DNA of 64,000 nucleotides from Streptomyces macrolidinus (GCF_023887685.1 NZ_JAMWMR010000013.1:98283-162282); one strand, 5' to 3'; shown: positions 27,065-35,962, numbered from the stretch's first letter. A program made the numbers and translations. Notes: generated by a model not told the origin, from the letters alone.

Positions 27065-28462
27065 ATGTCGTCCCCCTCTCTCCAGACACGCGCGGACACG
27101 AAGGTGCCCGCCCGTATCGCCCGGTCGGCCGCCACCACCCGCGGCGCACATCTGCGCACCGAGGACTTCGGCGGCTGGCTGGCCGACCGGGGCAGGGCCC
27201 ACGCCTTCCAGGTGGAGCGGATACCGTTCGCCGAGCTGGACGGCTGGTCGTTCCAGGAGTCCACCGGGAACCTCGTGCACCGCAGCGGCCGGTTCTTCAC
27301 CGTCGAGGGCCTGCACATCACCGAGGAGGGAGAACCGTACGGCGACGGCCCGTACGCCGACTGGTACCAGCCCGTCATCAAACAGCCCGAGGTGGGTGTA
27401 CTCGGCATCCTCGTCAAGGAGTTCGACGGGGTGCCGCACCTCCTGATGCAGGCGAAGATGGAGCCGGGCAACCCGAACCTGCTCCAGCTCTCACCCACGG
27501 TCCAGGCGACCCGCAGCAACTACACCAAGGCCCACCGGGGCGCGGACGTCAAGTACATCGAGTACTTCGTCGGACCCGGCCGCGGCCGGGTCATCGCGGA
27601 CGTACTCCAGTCCGAGCACGGATCGTGGTTCTACCGCAAGTCCAACCGCAACATGGTGGTGGAGGCGGTCGGTGACGTACCGCTCCTGGACGACTTCTGC
27701 TGGCTCACCCTCGGCCAGATCAACGAACTGCTGCACCGGGACAACGTGGTCAACATGGACGCGCGTACAGTGCTGTCCTGCCTGCCCTTCGAGGACACCT
27801 CGGACGGCGCACTGCTCTCCGACGTCGAACTGCTCTCCTGGCTCACGGGGGAGCGCACCCGGCACTCGGTGCGGGCCGAGCGTGTCCCCCTGGACTCCCT
27901 TCCCGGCTGGAAGTGCGGTGAGGACGCGATCGAGCATGTGGCGGGCCGCTACTTCAAGGTCATGGCCGTGTCCGTCCGGGCGGACAACCGTGAGGTGACC
28001 GGCTGGACCCAACCCCTGTTCGAGCCGGTCGGCCCCGGTGTCCTCGCCTTCCTCACCCGCGAGTTCGGCGGTGTCCCGCATGTGCTGATGCATGCCCGGG
28101 TCGAGGCGGGCTTCCTCGACACCATCGAACTGGGGCCCACCGTCCAGTACACACCGGGCAACTACGCCCACCTGCCCGCGAGCGAGCGGCCCCTCTTCCT
28201 GGACACCGTGCTGCGCGCCCGCCCGGACCGCATCCGCTACGAGGCGGTGCACTCCGAGGAGGGCGGGCGCTTCCTGGGCGCCGAGAGCCGCTGCCTCATC
28301 ATCGACGCGGACGAGGCCGACGCCCCGCTGGACCCACCTCCCGGCTATGCCTGGGTCACCCGCGCACAGCTCACCTCCCTGGTCCGGCACGGCCACTACC
28401 TCAACGTCCAGGCCCGCACCCTGCTCGCCTGCCTCAACGCGACGGAGACGAGGACCCGGTGA
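27065..28462 (+). CDS. NDP-hexose 2,3-dehydratase (TylCVI/SpnO-like)
   Basis: The protein has 465 residues and two tandem copies of the family domain (about 30-240 and 255-460). Each has an FGGVPHVLMHAR-like core (FDGVPHLLMQAK in the first), a SPTVQATRSNYT or GPTVQYTPGNYA motif, and a C-terminal NMDARTVLSCL or NVQARTLLACL. It removes the C2 hydroxyl of dTDP-4-keto-6-deoxyglucose. The ATG at 27065 is preferred for GGGAG eight bases upstream; an ATG at 27029 inside the previous gene is the alternative. The stop overlaps the 3-ketoreductase start. Confidence 0.93.
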   Translation: MSSPSLQTRADTKVPARIARSAATTRGAHLRTEDFGGWLADRGRAHAFQVERIPFAELDGWSFQESTGNLVHRSGRFFTVEGLHITEEGEPYGDGPYADWYQPVIKQPEVGVLGILVKEFDGVPHLLMQAKMEPGNPNLLQLSPTVQATRSNYTKAHRGADVKYIEYFVGPGRGRVIADVLQSEHGSWFYRKSNRNMVVEAVGDVPLLDDFCWLTLGQINELLHRDNVVNMDARTVLSCLPFEDTSDGALLSDVELLSWLTGERTRHSVRAERVPLDSLPGWKCGEDAIEHVAGRYFKVMAVSVRADNREVTGWTQPLFEPVGPGVLAFLTREFGGVPHVLMHARVEAGFLDTIELGPTVQYTPGNYAHLPASERPLFLDTVLRARPDRIRYEAVHSEEGGRFLGAESRCLIIDADEADAPLDPPPGYAWVTRAQLTSLVRHGHYLNVQARTLLACLNATETRTR

Positions 28463-29445
28463 CCGAACCCTTGCGTGTCGGAGTGATCGGATGCGCGGAC
28501 ATCGCGGTGCGCCGCATGCTGCCCGCCTTCGCCGCCTGCCCCGACATCCGCGTCGCGGCGGTGGCCAGCCGCGACCCGGCCAAGGCGCGGCGGGTCGCGG
28601 AGCGCTTCCACTGCCGCCCCGTCCACGGATACGGCGAGCTGCTCCGACTGGACGACATCCAGGCCGTCTACGTGCCGCTGCCCGCGGCCCTGCACGCCCG
28701 GTGGACCGAGGCGGCACTGAACACGGGCAGACATGTCCTCGCCGAGAAGCCCCTGTCCACGGACCACCGCCGCACCAGGGAACTGCTCAGACTCGCCGAC
28801 ACCCGTGGCCTGGTGCTCATGGAGAACGTCATGTTCGTCCACCACCACCGGCACAGGGACGTACGGCGTCTGCTCGCGGACGGTGCGATCGGTGAACTCC
28901 GCGCGCTCCATGCCGCGTTCACCATCCCCGCACCTCCGGACGGCGACATCAGACACGACCCGGAACTCGGCGGCGGGGCCCTGGCGGACGTGGGGATCTA
29001 CCCGCTCAGGGCGGCACTGCACTTCCTGGGCCCCGAACTCGATGTCCTCGGCGCCCGTCTCGTCCGGGGCACGGGGCGGCAGGTCGAGACCTCCGGCGCG
29101 GCGTTGCTGAGCACTCCCGGCGGCATCACGGCGCAGCTCACCTTCGGTATGGAGCACGCCTACCGCTCGTCGTACGAACTGTGGGGCAGCGAGGGCGGTA
29201 TCACCGTCGACCGGGCGTTCACCCCGCCCGCCGACCATGTGCCCGTGATACGCCTCCACCGCGGCGGCACGGCAGAGGAGATCCGGCTCGCACCGCAGGA
29301 CCAAGTGGCGGCCACCGTCGCGGCGTTCGCAGCCGCGACTCGCGCCGGAACCCGCCCGGACACCGGCGACACGCTGCGACAGGCGGAACTCCTCGACGAA
29401 ATACGCCAGTTCGCTTCGCGCAGACAACCCATCGGATCCGGCTGA
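28459..29445 (+). CDS. NDP-hexose 3-ketoreductase (Gfo/Idh/MocA family)
   Basis: The protein has 328 residues. It has an N-terminal GVIGCADIAVRRMLPAF nucleotide-binding segment and the EKPLSTD motif of the family at about residue 95. In deoxysugar operons this enzyme reduces the C3 keto group produced by the 2,3-dehydratase; the classical partners are TylCII and SpnN. GTG 28459 overlaps the 2,3-dehydratase stop (GTGA). With the 3-dehydratase also present, the C3 hydroxyl it makes is then removed. Confidence 0.9.
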   Translation: MTEPLRVGVIGCADIAVRRMLPAFAACPDIRVAAVASRDPAKARRVAERFHCRPVHGYGELLRLDDIQAVYVPLPAALHARWTEAALNTGRHVLAEKPLSTDHRRTRELLRLADTRGLVLMENVMFVHHHRHRDVRRLLADGAIGELRALHAAFTIPAPPDGDIRHDPELGGGALADVGIYPLRAALHFLGPELDVLGARLVRGTGRQVETSGAALLSTPGGITAQLTFGMEHAYRSSYELWGSEGGITVDRAFTPPADHVPVIRLHRGGTAEEIRLAPQDQVAATVAAFAAATRAGTRPDTGDTLRQAELLDEIRQFASRRQPIGSG

Positions 29446-29540
29446 ACGGCCGTTGCCCGTCACTTCGGCCCGAAACCAGTCCCCCAACCGGCCGAAGGGC
29501 ACACACATGCAGAGCTGGCAGAGCCAGGAAGGAGACATTC

Positions 29541-30734
29541 ATGCGACATGACACCCGACGCCACATCGCCTTCTTCAACTTTCCGGCCGTAGGCCACGTC
29601 AACCCCACCATCGGCGTGGTCGGGGAACTGGTGAAACGGGGGTACCGCGTCACCTGCACAGCGACGGAGCATTTCGCCCCCATAGTGAAGGCCGCCGGAG
29701 CCGAACCGGTCGGATACGACTCGGTCTTCGGCGACTTCTACCGCGCCCCCCTGACCGCCGAGGAGAACGCGGGCGACGGAATACGGTGCCTGAACGAAGC
29801 CCTCGCCCTCGTGGAACAGACCGCACCGTTCTACGAGCGAAACAGACCCGACGTGATCGTCCATGACTTCATGGCCTGGGGAGCGCGGTTCTTCGCCGCC
29901 CGGAACGGCATTCCGCTGATCCGGACCTATCCGGTGTTCGGTGCGAACGAACACTTCTCGATCCGCGAGAAGTTCCCGGTGGCGGAGCTGAACGACCCGC
30001 GGATCATCGAAGCGGTGCGGAAGCTCGCGACCGTACTTCCTCAATTTGGCCTCCCTGCCGACCCGATGGGCTTCCTCTCGCACATCGAGAAGCGCGCTCT
30101 CGTCTTCCTCCCGCGCGAATTCCAGTACGCGGGTAAGACGTTCGACGAACGGTTCGTCTTCACCGGCCCGTGTATCGCCGAACGCCCCTATCAGGGCACC
30201 TGGCAGCCGGCTTCGGCGGACCGGCCCGTCCTGTTGATCTCGCTCGGCACATCGGCCAGGGGCTGGCCGGAGTTCTTCCGCATGGCCATCGAAGCGTTCG
30301 GTGACTCCGAGTGGGACGTTCTCATCACCGTCGGCGACCACACCGACCCCTCCGACCTCGGCCCGCTGCCCGCGAACGTCGACGTACGGCGCTACGCCCC
30401 ACAGCTCGACGTGCTCGGCCATGCCCGGCTGTTCATCACCCATGGAGGGATGAACAGCGCCATGGAATCGCTGTACAACGGCGTGCCCATGGTGGTCGTG
30501 CCGCAGTCGAACGACCAGCGCGCGACCGCCCTGCGCGTGGCGGAGTTGGGCCTCGGCCACCATCTGGCCAAGGAGGACGTCACCGTGCGGAGCCTGCGTG
30601 AGGCCGCGGCGCGGACGAGCGGTGACGCGTCCGTGACCGACCGGGTGCGGGCCCTGCGGGAGCGCATGCGGTCCGTCGACGGTCCGGTCGTCGCGGCGGA
30701 CGCCGTCGAGACGTACCTGGCCGAGCTGGGCTGA
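29541..30734 (+). CDS. Macrolide-type glycosyltransferase (OleD/OleI/Mgt-like)
   Basis: The protein has 397 residues. The N-terminus HIAFFNFPAVGHVNPTIGVVGELVKRGYRV and the acceptor-site region match MGT-type GT1 enzymes; THGGMNSAMESLYNGVPMVVVPQSNDQ at about 300-326 is the donor site. This branch includes enzymes that glucosylate macrolides for self-protection, as well as biosynthetic ones, and differs clearly from the EryCIII-like enzyme at 20678. The start has GGAAGGAGACATTC upstream. It is not overlapping with the sugar operon (95-bp gap), so it could have its own promoter. Role, either second sugar or resistance, is open. Confidence 0.85.
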   Translation: MRHDTRRHIAFFNFPAVGHVNPTIGVVGELVKRGYRVTCTATEHFAPIVKAAGAEPVGYDSVFGDFYRAPLTAEENAGDGIRCLNEALALVEQTAPFYERNRPDVIVHDFMAWGARFFAARNGIPLIRTYPVFGANEHFSIREKFPVAELNDPRIIEAVRKLATVLPQFGLPADPMGFLSHIEKRALVFLPREFQYAGKTFDERFVFTGPCIAERPYQGTWQPASADRPVLLISLGTSARGWPEFFRMAIEAFGDSEWDVLITVGDHTDPSDLGPLPANVDVRRYAPQLDVLGHARLFITHGGMNSAMESLYNGVPMVVVPQSNDQRATALRVAELGLGHHLAKEDVTVRSLREAAARTSGDASVTDRVRALRERMRSVDGPVVAADAVETYLAELG

Positions 30735-30845
30735 CGGCCGCCGCCCGCGACGGGATTCGAGCCCCGGGCGGGCCGCCACCCATGACGATCGCCCGCGCCG
30801 CGCCGACGGCACCCACCACGAACCGGGGACGGTGACCCGACCTCC

Positions 30846-31943
30846 ATGGACCATGTGGAAGAACTCAAGGAATTCGCCCGCCTGCACGCCCGAGGACAGG
30901 GCATGACGGCCGGGCATACCGCGCGCGTCCTCGCCCGGATCACCAACGACAACCCGGGGGACCCGCACTCCTGGGCCGCGGTGTGGACCGCCGAGGGCCG
31001 GGCCGCGGCAGCCCGCGGTGACCTTCTCGACGCGTGCCGGCACTACGCGCTCGCCCGCTTCCCGTACCACGGCGACGCCGATCGCGTACGAGCCCAGCGG
31101 CTCTGCGTCGACACCTTCGACCAGTGGCGCCGCGACCAACGCGGCATCGAACGCCTGGAGTTCGACCACCCCGACGGCACCGTCGTCTGCTGGGCCACCG
31201 GGCTCGATCGGCACCGTCCGCTGCTCGTCGTCATGGGCGGCATCGTCAGCGTCAAGGAACAGTGGGCGCCGCTGCTGCCCCTGCTGCGAAGACTCGGCTT
31301 CGCCGCCGTCGTCACCGAGTTGCCGGGAGTCGGCGAGAACACCTTCACGTACGGCCACGACTCCTGGCGCACCCTCGGCTTCCTGCTCGACCAACTGACG
31401 GACCGTGCCCGGGTGTTCGACACGTCGATGCTCGCCCTCAGCTTCAGCGGCCACCTCGCCGTGCGCGCCGCCGCCGAGGACCCTCGCATCCGCCGCGTCC
31501 TGACCGTGGGCGCTCCCGTCGTCGGCTTCTTCACCGACGAAGCCTGGTGGCCCCGCGTGCCCGGCATCACGGCCCAGACCCTGCGCCACCTCACCCGCAG
31601 CGAGGACGTAGGCCAACTCCGCGACCGACTACCACAGTTCGCGCTCATGCCGGAGCAGCTTCGGCGGGTACGGATCCCTGTCCGGTACGTCGCCAGTGGC
31701 CGTGACGAGATCATTCCGGACACGGAGCAGGCGCTGCTGCGGCGCACGCTCGATGACGTCCGGTTCAAGAGGTTCGACGACGTGCATGGTTCGCCCGCTC
31801 ATCTCGGTGCGATGCGGCGCTGGCTCATGGCCCAGTTGCTGTGGCTGCGCGTCGCGCGCCGCGGGGCCCGGCCGATGTACCGGACCGGACCCGATGAGCC
31901 GAACCTCCGTTCCCGGAGCTGCGGCGCGCGATCAAGCGGCTGA
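30846..31943 (+). CDS. Alpha/beta hydrolase (FrsA-like); candidate tetronate eliminating enzyme
   Basis: The protein has 365 residues. A helical N-terminal part (about 1-95) precedes the hydrolase fold: LLVVMGGIVSVKEQW (oxyanion region), SFSGHLAV with the probable nucleophile Ser, SGRDEIIPD (acid) and DDVHGSPAHLG (His). The nucleophile motif is SxSGH rather than GxSxG. Tetronate clusters that make an exocyclic methylene carry an alpha/beta-hydrolase-fold enzyme that removes acetate from the acetylated hydroxymethyl; this gene is the only candidate in locus A and would work after the 14036 acyltransferase. That is inference. An ordinary esterase is the alternative. The 3' end overlaps the opposing kinase gene by 12 bp. 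Confidence 0.7.
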   Translation: MDHVEELKEFARLHARGQGMTAGHTARVLARITNDNPGDPHSWAAVWTAEGRAAAARGDLLDACRHYALARFPYHGDADRVRAQRLCVDTFDQWRRDQRGIERLEFDHPDGTVVCWATGLDRHRPLLVVMGGIVSVKEQWAPLLPLLRRLGFAAVVTELPGVGENTFTYGHDSWRTLGFLLDQLTDRARVFDTSMLALSFSGHLAVRAAAEDPRIRRVLTVGAPVVGFFTDEAWWPRVPGITAQTLRHLTRSEDVGQLRDRLPQFALMPEQLRRVRIPVRYVASGRDEIIPDTEQALLRRTLDDVRFKRFDDVHGSPAHLGAMRRWLMAQLLWLRVARRGARPMYRTGPDEPNLRSRSCGARSSG

Positions 31944-33179
31944 CCCCTTGGGCGGGAACACGACCTCCCGTACCTCCGCGTTCGTCTCCGGCGGCTTCCT
32001 CGCGGGGACTTCGGCCTGCAGCCGGAAGACGCCGTCCGTCCCGAGGTGCGACTCCAGCCGTCCGCCCACCGCGGTGATCCGGGCGTGCAGATTGCCGAGT
32101 CCGTTGCCGCCGTGCGGTGAAGGGTCGTGACAGGCGGGGTCCACGCCGTCGTTCTCGACCACCAGCCGGACCGATCCGCCCTGCTGGACGGCCCGGATGC
32201 CGCACCGTGAGGCGTTGCTGTGCCGCAGCAGATTGGTGACGGCCTCCCGCAGGGTGGTGGCGAGCGCGGTGTCCACGTGGGGGGAGAGCACCCCGAGGTC
32301 GACCTCGGCGCGTACGTCGATGCCGGCGGCGCTCAGCATCGACCGGGTCGTTCCGATCTCCTGCCGCAGCGACAGGTCGCGGAACCCGCTGGCGACCTTG
32401 CGGACATCGGCGAGAGACTGCCCGGCGATGGCCAGGACCTCGTCGACCTCCTTCAGCGCGTGCGCGGGATGGGTGGGAATGAGCCGGTGGATCAGCTCGC
32501 TCTTCAGCGTGATCGCGGACAGGCTGTAGCCGAGCAGGTCGTGCAGGTCCCGAGCGAAGCGCAGTCGCTCCCCGGCGACCGCCTGACGGGCCAGTTCACC
32601 ACGGCCCGCGTGTAGTTGAGTGATCAGTTCCGTCAGCCGGGTGAGTCCGTAGAGGACGAGTCCGGCGAGCAGCGAGGTCTGGGCGAGGTGGATGCCGTCG
32701 ATGACGGGACGGCCGTCGAGGACCGCCAGGACGAGCATGCTGAGCCCGACCGTCCCGTACAACGGCCAGGCCACCAAGGGAGGCAGGAGCAACAGCAGCG
32801 AACCGGCCAGGTAGCCGGTCATCGTCCCCCAGTAGGTCCGGAACAGCAGCAGCGGCAGGTAGGTCAGCAGCGCCTGGGCAGCAAGCGTCAGACACTTCCG
32901 CCCCAGCGGCGCCCGACTGCCGCCCACCGCGGAGTGCAGGAGTTGCAGGCCGAGGATCAACAGGAGCACGAGCACACCGGTCACCCGGGCCGTCAGGGAC
33001 ACATCGGTGCTGAGGATGTCGACGGAGGCCAGGAGCGCGTAGCCCAACAGCACGGCGACGATGAGGGCGTATGCCGACCGGGGCGCGGGAAGAACGCCGC
33101 TGTCCCCGGGCGGGACCGCCGCTTCGCGCTCGCCTCTCGACTCGTCCGCACTGCCGAAACGGTCTTGACGATCCGTCAT
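31932..33179 (-). CDS. Sensor histidine kinase (DesK/NarX-like, HATPase)
   Basis: The protein has 415 residues. About five membrane helices lie in residues 38-185, followed by the H-box ERLRFARDLHDLLGYSLSAI at about residues 209-228 with the phospho-His in RDLHDLLG. The ATP-binding region includes LREAVTNLLRHSNAS and GNGLGNLHARI. ATG 33179 has GAGGGG eight bases upstream. No response regulator is adjacent; the NarL-type regulator at 19601 belongs to the class these kinases normally pair with. It ends tail-to-tail with the hydrolase (12-bp overlap). Confidence 0.88.
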   Translation of the reverse strand: MTDRQDRFGSADESRGEREAAVPPGDSGVLPAPRSAYALIVAVLLGYALLASVDILSTDVSLTARVTGVLVLLLILGLQLLHSAVGGSRAPLGRKCLTLAAQALLTYLPLLLFRTYWGTMTGYLAGSLLLLLPPLVAWPLYGTVGLSMLVLAVLDGRPVIDGIHLAQTSLLAGLVLYGLTRLTELITQLHAGRGELARQAVAGERLRFARDLHDLLGYSLSAITLKSELIHRLIPTHPAHALKEVDEVLAIAGQSLADVRKVASGFRDLSLRQEIGTTRSMLSAAGIDVRAEVDLGVLSPHVDTALATTLREAVTNLLRHSNASRCGIRAVQQGGSVRLVVENDGVDPACHDPSPHGGNGLGNLHARITAVGGRLESHLGTDGVFRLQAEVPARKPPETNAEVREVVFPPKGSAA

Positions 33180-33507
33180 CTGTACGGCCCCTCGCAACGA
33201 TGAGCGCCACTTTGCGGGGATGATAAATCCAGACGGTGAATCCCACGCAACGGAAGAACCGGACGAACACAGCCCCCGGGTACAACTCCTGTTGTCGCGT
33301 GGGCCGTTCCCCCACGGGAAGCAGTAGGTAAATGTCCGACATGCTTGGCTTGCGCTGCGCCTGCGGGCCGACCTGAAGTCCGGCGAATGTGCGTGTCCAC
33401 CGCGAGATGCTGCCCGAACGAACAGGAGTTGATGCCCACCTGACCTGCCAGGTTGCGGGCCGGTCGGGGAGAGTGCTGTGGTCGGCAGGGCCACGCGGTG
33501 AGAGCAT
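33180..33507. other. Intergenic region (328 bp), no gene recognised
   Basis: This gap separates the kinase (minus) and a hydrolase (plus), so it must hold two divergent promoters. It contains a small hairpin with stem CGTGGG/CCCACG near 33300. I see no convincing short reading frame or repeat. Confidence 0.3.
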
Positions 33508-34242
33508 GTGTCGGTGGGCGAGCTGACCGTGTTGGGGACCTGTGGCGCCTGGCCTGAGGCCGGGAGGGCGGCGAGTGGGTTCCTTCTGGAAGTCGATGGG
33601 TTCCGTCTGGTCATGGACCTCGGCTATGCGACACTTCCGCGGCTTCTGGGGCGGTGCACGGAGGCCGAGGTCGACGCCGTGGTCATCACCCACGAACACC
33701 CCGATCACTGCGCGGATCTGAGCGCGCTGTGCCGAGCGCTGCTCTTCGGCGGCGGGCGCGACGGCCGGGTGCCGTTGTACTGCCCTCCGGGAGTGCTCGG
33801 GCGGGTGCAAGCGATGGAACCGACCGAGGATCTCCGCGAGGTCTTCGACCCCTGTCCGCTTCCGGGCAGCTACCAGGTCGGTCCGTTCCGACTGGACGGG
33901 CGGCTCCTTCCTCACCACGTGCCGCACGCGGGGCTGCGCTTGACGGCCCCCGGACTGACCCTTGCCTACAGCGGCGATGCCGGTCCCGGCCACGCGCTCG
34001 ATGAACTCGCGGCCAGGGCAGACCTGTTGATTGCCGGGGCAACCCTGCAAGGCCCGGCCGCCGACCCGTACCTGCTCAGCGCGGCACAGGCGGGCCGATG
34101 GGCCGCTCGCTCCGGAACGCAGTGCATGCTGCTCACCCACTTCTGGCCCGGCGTCGAGCGAAGCCGCTCCGTGGCGGAGGCGAGCGCCGCGTACGGCGGG
34201 GAGATCCTGGCCGCGCGCGAAGGGCTGACTCTCCAGGTCTGA
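33508..34242 (+). CDS. Metallo-beta-lactamase-fold hydrolase
   Basis: The protein has 244 residues. The metal motif THEHPDHCADL at about residues 57-67 gives HxHxDH. Later His residues are in LPHHVPHAG and THFWPG, and SGDAG supplies the bridging Asp, as in RNase Z-like and related phosphodiesterase/lactonase MBL proteins. The GTG start at 33508 is preferred for agreement of the first strand; an alternative GTG is at 33514. It stands alone, with a 19-bp gap to the opposing VOC gene. Substrate unknown. Confidence 0.8.
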   Translation: MSVGELTVLGTCGAWPEAGRAASGFLLEVDGFRLVMDLGYATLPRLLGRCTEAEVDAVVITHEHPDHCADLSALCRALLFGGGRDGRVPLYCPPGVLGRVQAMEPTEDLREVFDPCPLPGSYQVGPFRLDGRLLPHHVPHAGLRLTAPGLTLAYSGDAGPGHALDELAARADLLIAGATLQGPAADPYLLSAAQAGRWAARSGTQCMLLTHFWPGVERSRSVAEASAAYGGEILAAREGLTLQV

Positions 34243-34261
34243 CCAGGGTCTGTTCCGACCT

Positions 34262-34690
34262 TCAGTCGATACAGAACTCGTTGCCCTCGATGTCCAGCAT
34301 CGGGATGCACGCGTCGTTGCCGTCGTACAGCGTGCGTACGTGCACCGCGCCGAGCGGGACCAGGCGTGCGCACTCGGCCTCGAGCGCGGCGAGGCGCTCT
34401 TCGCCCACGAGCCCGGTGCCGACCCGTACATCGAGATGCAGCCGGTTCTTGGCGGCCTTCCCCTCGGGGACGCGCTGGAAGTACAGACGCGGGCCCACAC
34501 CTGTGGGGTCGACGCAGGCGAACCATGAGTCCCGCCGCTCAGGCGGCTGCGCCTCCTTGAAGTCGTCCCACGTGGCGAACCCCTCCGGTGGCGGCGGTAT
34601 GACGTACCCCAACACCTCGCACCAGAAGCGAGCGAGGCGCTCGGGTTCCGCGCAGTCGAAGGTGACTTGGAACTGCCTGATCGATGCCAT
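34262..34690 (-). CDS. VOC/glyoxalase-like protein, copy 1
   Basis: The protein has 142 residues and one VOC superfamily fold of paired beta-alpha-beta-beta-beta units: FQVTFDCAEPERLARFWCEVLGY at the start, RLHLDVRVG in the middle, and DIEGNEFCID at the end. It is close to the gene at 36147, including bases just upstream of the start. Such small actinobacterial proteins are often annotated as glyoxalase or bleomycin-resistance-like; no substrate is known. Confidence 0.8.
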   Translation of the reverse strand: MASIRQFQVTFDCAEPERLARFWCEVLGYVIPPPPEGFATWDDFKEAQPPERRDSWFACVDPTGVGPRLYFQRVPEGKAAKNRLHLDVRVGTGLVGEERLAALEAECARLVPLGAVHVRTLYDGNDACIPMLDIEGNEFCID

Positions 34691-34784
34691 CGGGTCACCA
34701 TAGCGGTGAGGGATGCATCGGTCGCTGGGATTAGGTCCTGCGCCTCAGGCGTATGTCGCGCCTGCTTGGCTAGGGTCGGTCCTC

Positions 34785-35264
34785 ATGAAGACCACGGGAA
34801 TCGTTCGCCGCCCGACGGCGGAGCGTCTGCGCGACACCTTGGAGCGGCTCGCCACCGAGCGGGATGTGTGGGTGTCGACTGCTCACCCCGAGCACGGGCC
34901 GCACCAACTGCCGCTGTGGTTCCTGTGGGACGGGCAAGCGGTGTGGATGTGCACCAGCGCCACTTCGGTGACCGTGCGAAACGTCCGCGAAGAGCCGCGC
35001 GTACGCCTGTCGCTGCCGGACACCTTCGACGTGGTGCTCCTCCAGGGCGAGGCCGAGTGCTTCCCGGAGCAGGAGGTGCCCGGAGACGCGGCGGAGGCGT
35101 TCGCCGAGAAGTTCGGGTGGGATCCACGCGCGGAAGAGGGTGCGTTCGTGTACGTACGCGTGACCCCGAGGACCGTACGCGCTTGGCGCGGCGTGCCGGA
35201 ACTACGCGGAAGGGTCATCATGCGTGACGGAACGTGGCTGGAACCACTCCCGCTTCACTGTTGA
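34785..35264 (+). CDS. Pyridoxamine 5'-phosphate oxidase-fold (flavin/F420-type) protein
   Basis: The protein has 159 residues in the split-barrel fold: WVSTAHPEHGPHQLPLWFLWDG near the N-terminus, then VWMCTSATSVTVRNVREEPRVRLSLPD. This matches the family of small FMN- or F420-dependent oxidoreductases in actinobacteria. The ATG at 34785 is used; the longer frame from 34713 lacks conserved sequence. The next gene starts 10 bp after the stop, so they may be co-transcribed. Confidence 0.75.
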   Translation: MKTTGIVRRPTAERLRDTLERLATERDVWVSTAHPEHGPHQLPLWFLWDGQAVWMCTSATSVTVRNVREEPRVRLSLPDTFDVVLLQGEAECFPEQEVPGDAAEAFAEKFGWDPRAEEGAFVYVRVTPRTVRAWRGVPELRGRVIMRDGTWLEPLPLHC

Positions 35265-35274
35265 AGGAGGGCCC

Positions 35275-35829
35275 ATGCCCTGGTACGCGCTTCTCGTCCT
35301 CGCGGTGGCGTGCGAACGGGTCGGTGAACTCCTCGTCGCCCGACGCAACGCGGCCTGGTCCCTCGGGCGAGCCGGTGTGGAACACGGCCGCGGCCACTAC
35401 CCGGTCATGGTCGCGCTGCACACCGGCCTGCTCGTCTGCTGTCTGGCCGAACCCGTACTCCTTCACCGGCCGTTCCGGCCTGCCGTGGGATGGCCCATGC
35501 TGGTGCTGGTCCTCCTGGCGCACGCGCTGCGCCTGTGGTGCGTCACCACACTCGGCCCCCGCTGGAACACCCGGGTCATCATCGTCCCCGGAGTACCTCT
35601 GGTCACCACCGGCCCGTACCGGTTTCTGCGCCACCCCAACTACGTCGCCGTTGTCGTGGAGATCGCCGCCCTGCCCCTGGTGCACACGGCGTGGTTGACG
35701 GCGACGGCGTTCACCGTGGCCAACGCCGTACTGCTCACGGTCCGCATCCGCTGCGAGAACACGGCCCTGGCCACGGCGGCCACCCGCGACGGGGTGAGGT
35801 CGACGGGGGCCGTCAGCCGAACGCCTTGA
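35275..35829 (+). CDS. Isoprenylcysteine carboxyl methyltransferase-like membrane protein
   Basis: The protein has 184 residues with four or five hydrophobic helices. The C-terminal part TGPYRFLRHPNYVAVVVEI at about 103-121 is the AdoMet-binding signature of ICMT-like enzymes, and the N-terminal ERVGELLVARRNAAW is usual for the actinobacterial subgroup, which is often next to type III PKS genes. No such PKS is present here. AAGGAGGGCCC precedes the ATG at 35275. Confidence 0.82.
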   Translation: MPWYALLVLAVACERVGELLVARRNAAWSLGRAGVEHGRGHYPVMVALHTGLLVCCLAEPVLLHRPFRPAVGWPMLVLVLLAHALRLWCVTTLGPRWNTRVIIVPGVPLVTTGPYRFLRHPNYVAVVVEIAALPLVHTAWLTATAFTVANAVLLTVRIRCENTALATAATRDGVRSTGAVSRTP

Positions 35830-35962
35830 GGAACGTGTCCACCGCCGCTTGCGCCACGGCGTTCCGTTCGGCGGTCGGGATCTGTCGGGTGCCGTACCGG
35901 GAACGGGTCTCCAGCGGGCTGGTGAGCAAGGCGATGAAGACGCCCCTCACCGAGCGGACCAC
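35813..35962 (-). pseudogene. Probable TetR-type regulator C-terminal remnant
   Basis: In one minus-strand frame the last 49 residues (RGVFIALLTSPLETRSRYGT, QIPTAERNAVAQAAVDTFLKAFG) look like the final helices of a TetR regulator. Upstream, the frame turns to non-coding composition. A second frame from about 36115 to 35947 gives 50 plausible helical residues ending at a TGA. No start codon or DNA-binding domain remains. It overlaps the 3' end of the methyltransferase-like gene. The assignment to TetR is weak. Confidence 0.35.

Noticed and set aside
33176..33439. 87-residue minus frame in the kinase/hydrolase gap
   Set aside because: No conserved sequence, overlaps the kinase start and has no ribosome site.
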